From Gautieria morchelliformis (Eukaryota; Basidiomycota; Agaricomycetes; Gomphales; Gomphaceae), in NCBI GenBank assembly GCA_015179125.1, contig WHVA01000412.1:39515-103514 (forward strand): a stretch of DNA of 64,000 nt, given 5' to 3'. The position numbers and the translations under genes are program-made. Position 1 is the first letter of the stretch, and each line of letters begins with the position of its first letter. Below, piece by piece: positions 62,339 through 64,000 of this stretch. The notes below the pieces were generated by a model, which saw only the letters and a list, made by a program, of their open reading frames with translations, did not search any database and was not told where the DNA came from.

Positions 62339-64000
62339 CTATGTACAGCCTTTAAGCTTAAATTCAACCCCAATAGCCGCTATTACAAGCCTAGTTGCTT
62401 CTGGCTTCTCCGCACGCACCCCCAGCTCCAGGGTTACAGCTTTCCGGAAGAATAAGTCATCCGGCTCCGCACAAGCACCTTCCGCCCCGCCAGTAACCAG
62501 GCCTGATAATTGCAAAGTGTGAACAGAGGTTGATGAGGGATGCTCTGTACCGCCAAGGGGTTCCTATTCAAAATCTCACAATGGAATTTACAGCAGCTGT
62601 GTACTTTTGTTAAGCAAACTCTGTGTCTTACTAATACATTTGCTTACTTTGATACTGTCCATAGCTGACAGTGCGAATGTCTCAGTTGCAGTCGATCCAC
62701 TCCGTAAGCGATCCACTCCGCAGAGAAGTTAGCATAACTGGGGATGATATAGTCGCCTCCGGCACCAAGCTCTACTTCTTCTAATTGATACTCGTCTCGT
62801 ACCCTTCTTCTTCGGGCTCTCCACTCGATGGGTCTAGCTCTTTGCTGATGAACTTGAGTGTACATTGGAAGGAAGCGAGCGTGTACTCTCTTGGATCATC
62901 ACGCGTGAAGGAGACGTAGACAATGCTTGGAGAATCGGCGGCAGTCAGGTGTGGTATGGGAATGATGAAATCCTCTGTTAACCCGAGTCGGTAGCCGGTT
63001 GCATGATCACGGAAACTTGCTCTAGAACGGTGTCTGGCAACGTGTTCGACACATTAAACTATGATTCAGAGTTAGGACAACCTCGGAAGAGACGTAAAGA
63101 AGTTTCACCTGGAATACGACATGGTCTTTGAACAAGTGCTTGACGCATGTAACGAGGTATTCCGTCTCACTCTCGGTCAGCGGTGCTGGTTTAGCGCTAC
63201 TGTTGAGGACAGGCCCTATGAAGCCAGCTCAGGGACAGCAGCAAGCTGTGCAGCATACGCTGACTGAGTTTCAGCTGCCGTCGGGGGCGGCGCTACAGCC
63301 GTAGCATCCGGCTTTTTGGAAACCGGGGCGCTAATAGTGTCCAAACTGCTTGGACTTCGCGTGTGTTGGTCAATATCAACAGTTTGGATCGTATAAACAC
63401 TCACGAGCAACCTCAGTAGCCGCTTGGGGCGGCTGATTTTGGGAATAGAAGATACATCAAAAGGTTGTTTACTCGCGTCCGTATCATTGACATAAGACAC
63501 AAGTTTCGATTCCAGAGCCGAGAGTGAAAAGACGAATCTAAGGATATCGCATATATGTCAATGTCACCTAGCATACAAAACTCGTGGCCTTACCTTCTTT
63601 AACATAAGTTTCAGCCAAAGAAGCGTCGTCAATTACCGGAGGTACATAGCAGCCCGATCTCGAACTTCGTCGTCAACGTCATCCAGGCATCTAGGAGGCT
63701 CTTTTGTCAGGAATAAGACACCGATTTCGTTATAAAACGCTTACCGGGAAAGCAGCACACTGATGCTTCGTTTGACAGTCATGTCTGCGACGTTCACACC
63801 AAACTTGGCCAAGCTGGAAACCGCGGCAGCCCTGACGACTGCATTTTCGAGGACAACGCGATTGTAGATATAACGAATGAATTTGGTGGGTTGAGGAGCC
63901 TTCGGCCCTTCGATACCAAGCAAGTATAGAATTCGTACGCTGAGTTTTGTGAACTCGCAATCTTCGATGAATTCGCACAGATGCGATAACGCAGCTTCCT
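62339..64000 (-). CDS. SEC21: Coatomer subunit gamma (SEC21), C-terminal part, cut by window edge
   Basis: Gamma subunit of the COPI coat (F subcomplex), which binds cargo and ArfGAP on Golgi-to-ER vesicles. Minus-strand exons: [20 protein letters not shown] then [20 protein letters not shown] (about 63920-63800) with [11 protein letters not shown], then [17 protein letters not shown] (about 63690-63640), and the linker [20 protein letters not shown] (about 63325-63265). The appendage domain follows: [20 protein letters not shown] and [20 protein letters not shown] (about 62980-62860), [19 protein letters not shown], and the end [37 protein letters not shown]. Stop TAG at 62341-62339. N-terminal half is outside the window. 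Within the last exon 15 residues appear to be in a shifted frame (see findings). Confidence 0.9.

Overview
The window looks like an accessory, transposon-dominated stretch of a filamentous basidiomycete (Agaricomycetes) chromosome. Evidence: protein families typical of that group (a DUF6533-type membrane protein, a DUF6532-type protein, etherase-related glutathione S-transferases), short GT..AG introns of about 45-70 bp, chromovirus-type Ty3/gypsy elements, a Ty1/copia element, Ngaro/DIRS-like and Helitron relics, and two housekeeping eukaryotic genes at the right end (pantothenate kinase and the COPI gamma subunit). All assignments come from reading the sequence; no search was run.

Layout. 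1-1738: truncated Ty3/gypsy element (family A; gag plus 5' LTR, minus strand). 2.3-2.5 kb: small inverted-repeat element. 2.8-4.2 kb: DUF6533-type gene. 4.8-6.1 kb: copia relic and tandem repeats. 6120-12348: full-length Ty3/gypsy chromovirus (family B, plus strand) with several stop codons. 12.3-12.8 kb: a GST scrap and a copia 5'-end relic. 13098-14127: solo LTR of a third family. 14900-15557: family A solo LTR with a 5-bp target duplication. 15.95-16.6 kb: threonyl-tRNA synthetase pseudogene. 17.8-30 kb: three GST gene copies in different states of decay, with a young complete copia element (19469-24844) inserted among them. 31.6-32.4 kb: DUF6532-type remnant. 33.5-34.1 kb: Helitron 3' end with helicase fragment. 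34675-35321: another family A solo LTR. 37.1-39 kb: Ngaro/DIRS-like reverse transcriptase and tyrosine recombinase relic. 39.6-40.1 kb: WD40 relic. 40.2-45.6 kb: nested inverted repeats enclosing a miniature LTR element (TRIM) with its own nested inverted-repeat insertion. 45.6-47.9 kb: multi-exon zinc-finger-like gene. 47.9-51.7 kb: no firm gene. 51.7-52.95 kb: another gypsy integrase relic, cut by a second full-length family B element (52956-59205, minus). 60.3-64 kb: pantothenate kinase, then gamma-COP running off the window.

The most interesting layer is retrotransposon biology. Families A and B both carry, two bases after the 5' LTR, a 10-11 nt sequence exactly complementary to a stretch of the LTR 33-36 bp downstream of a TATA box. 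This is the arrangement expected for Tf1-type self-primed reverse transcription. Both family B copies carry the same Asp-to-Asn change in the reverse transcriptase YxDD box and the same internal TGA, suggesting a defective lineage spread in trans. The family B pol frame continues about 270 nt into the LTR, where a TTCCGA-rich array encodes a Ser/Asp-rich tail. A non-tRNA-Met primer site (GGTTAT(T)GGGCCC) recurs in three copia-like elements, including the TRIM.

Host genes are few and do not form a pathway. The GST cluster looks like local expansion of a detoxification or lignin-etherase-related gene family followed by pseudogenisation. Pantothenate kinase (CoA synthesis) and gamma-COP (Golgi-ER vesicle coat) mark where ordinary chromosome resumes.
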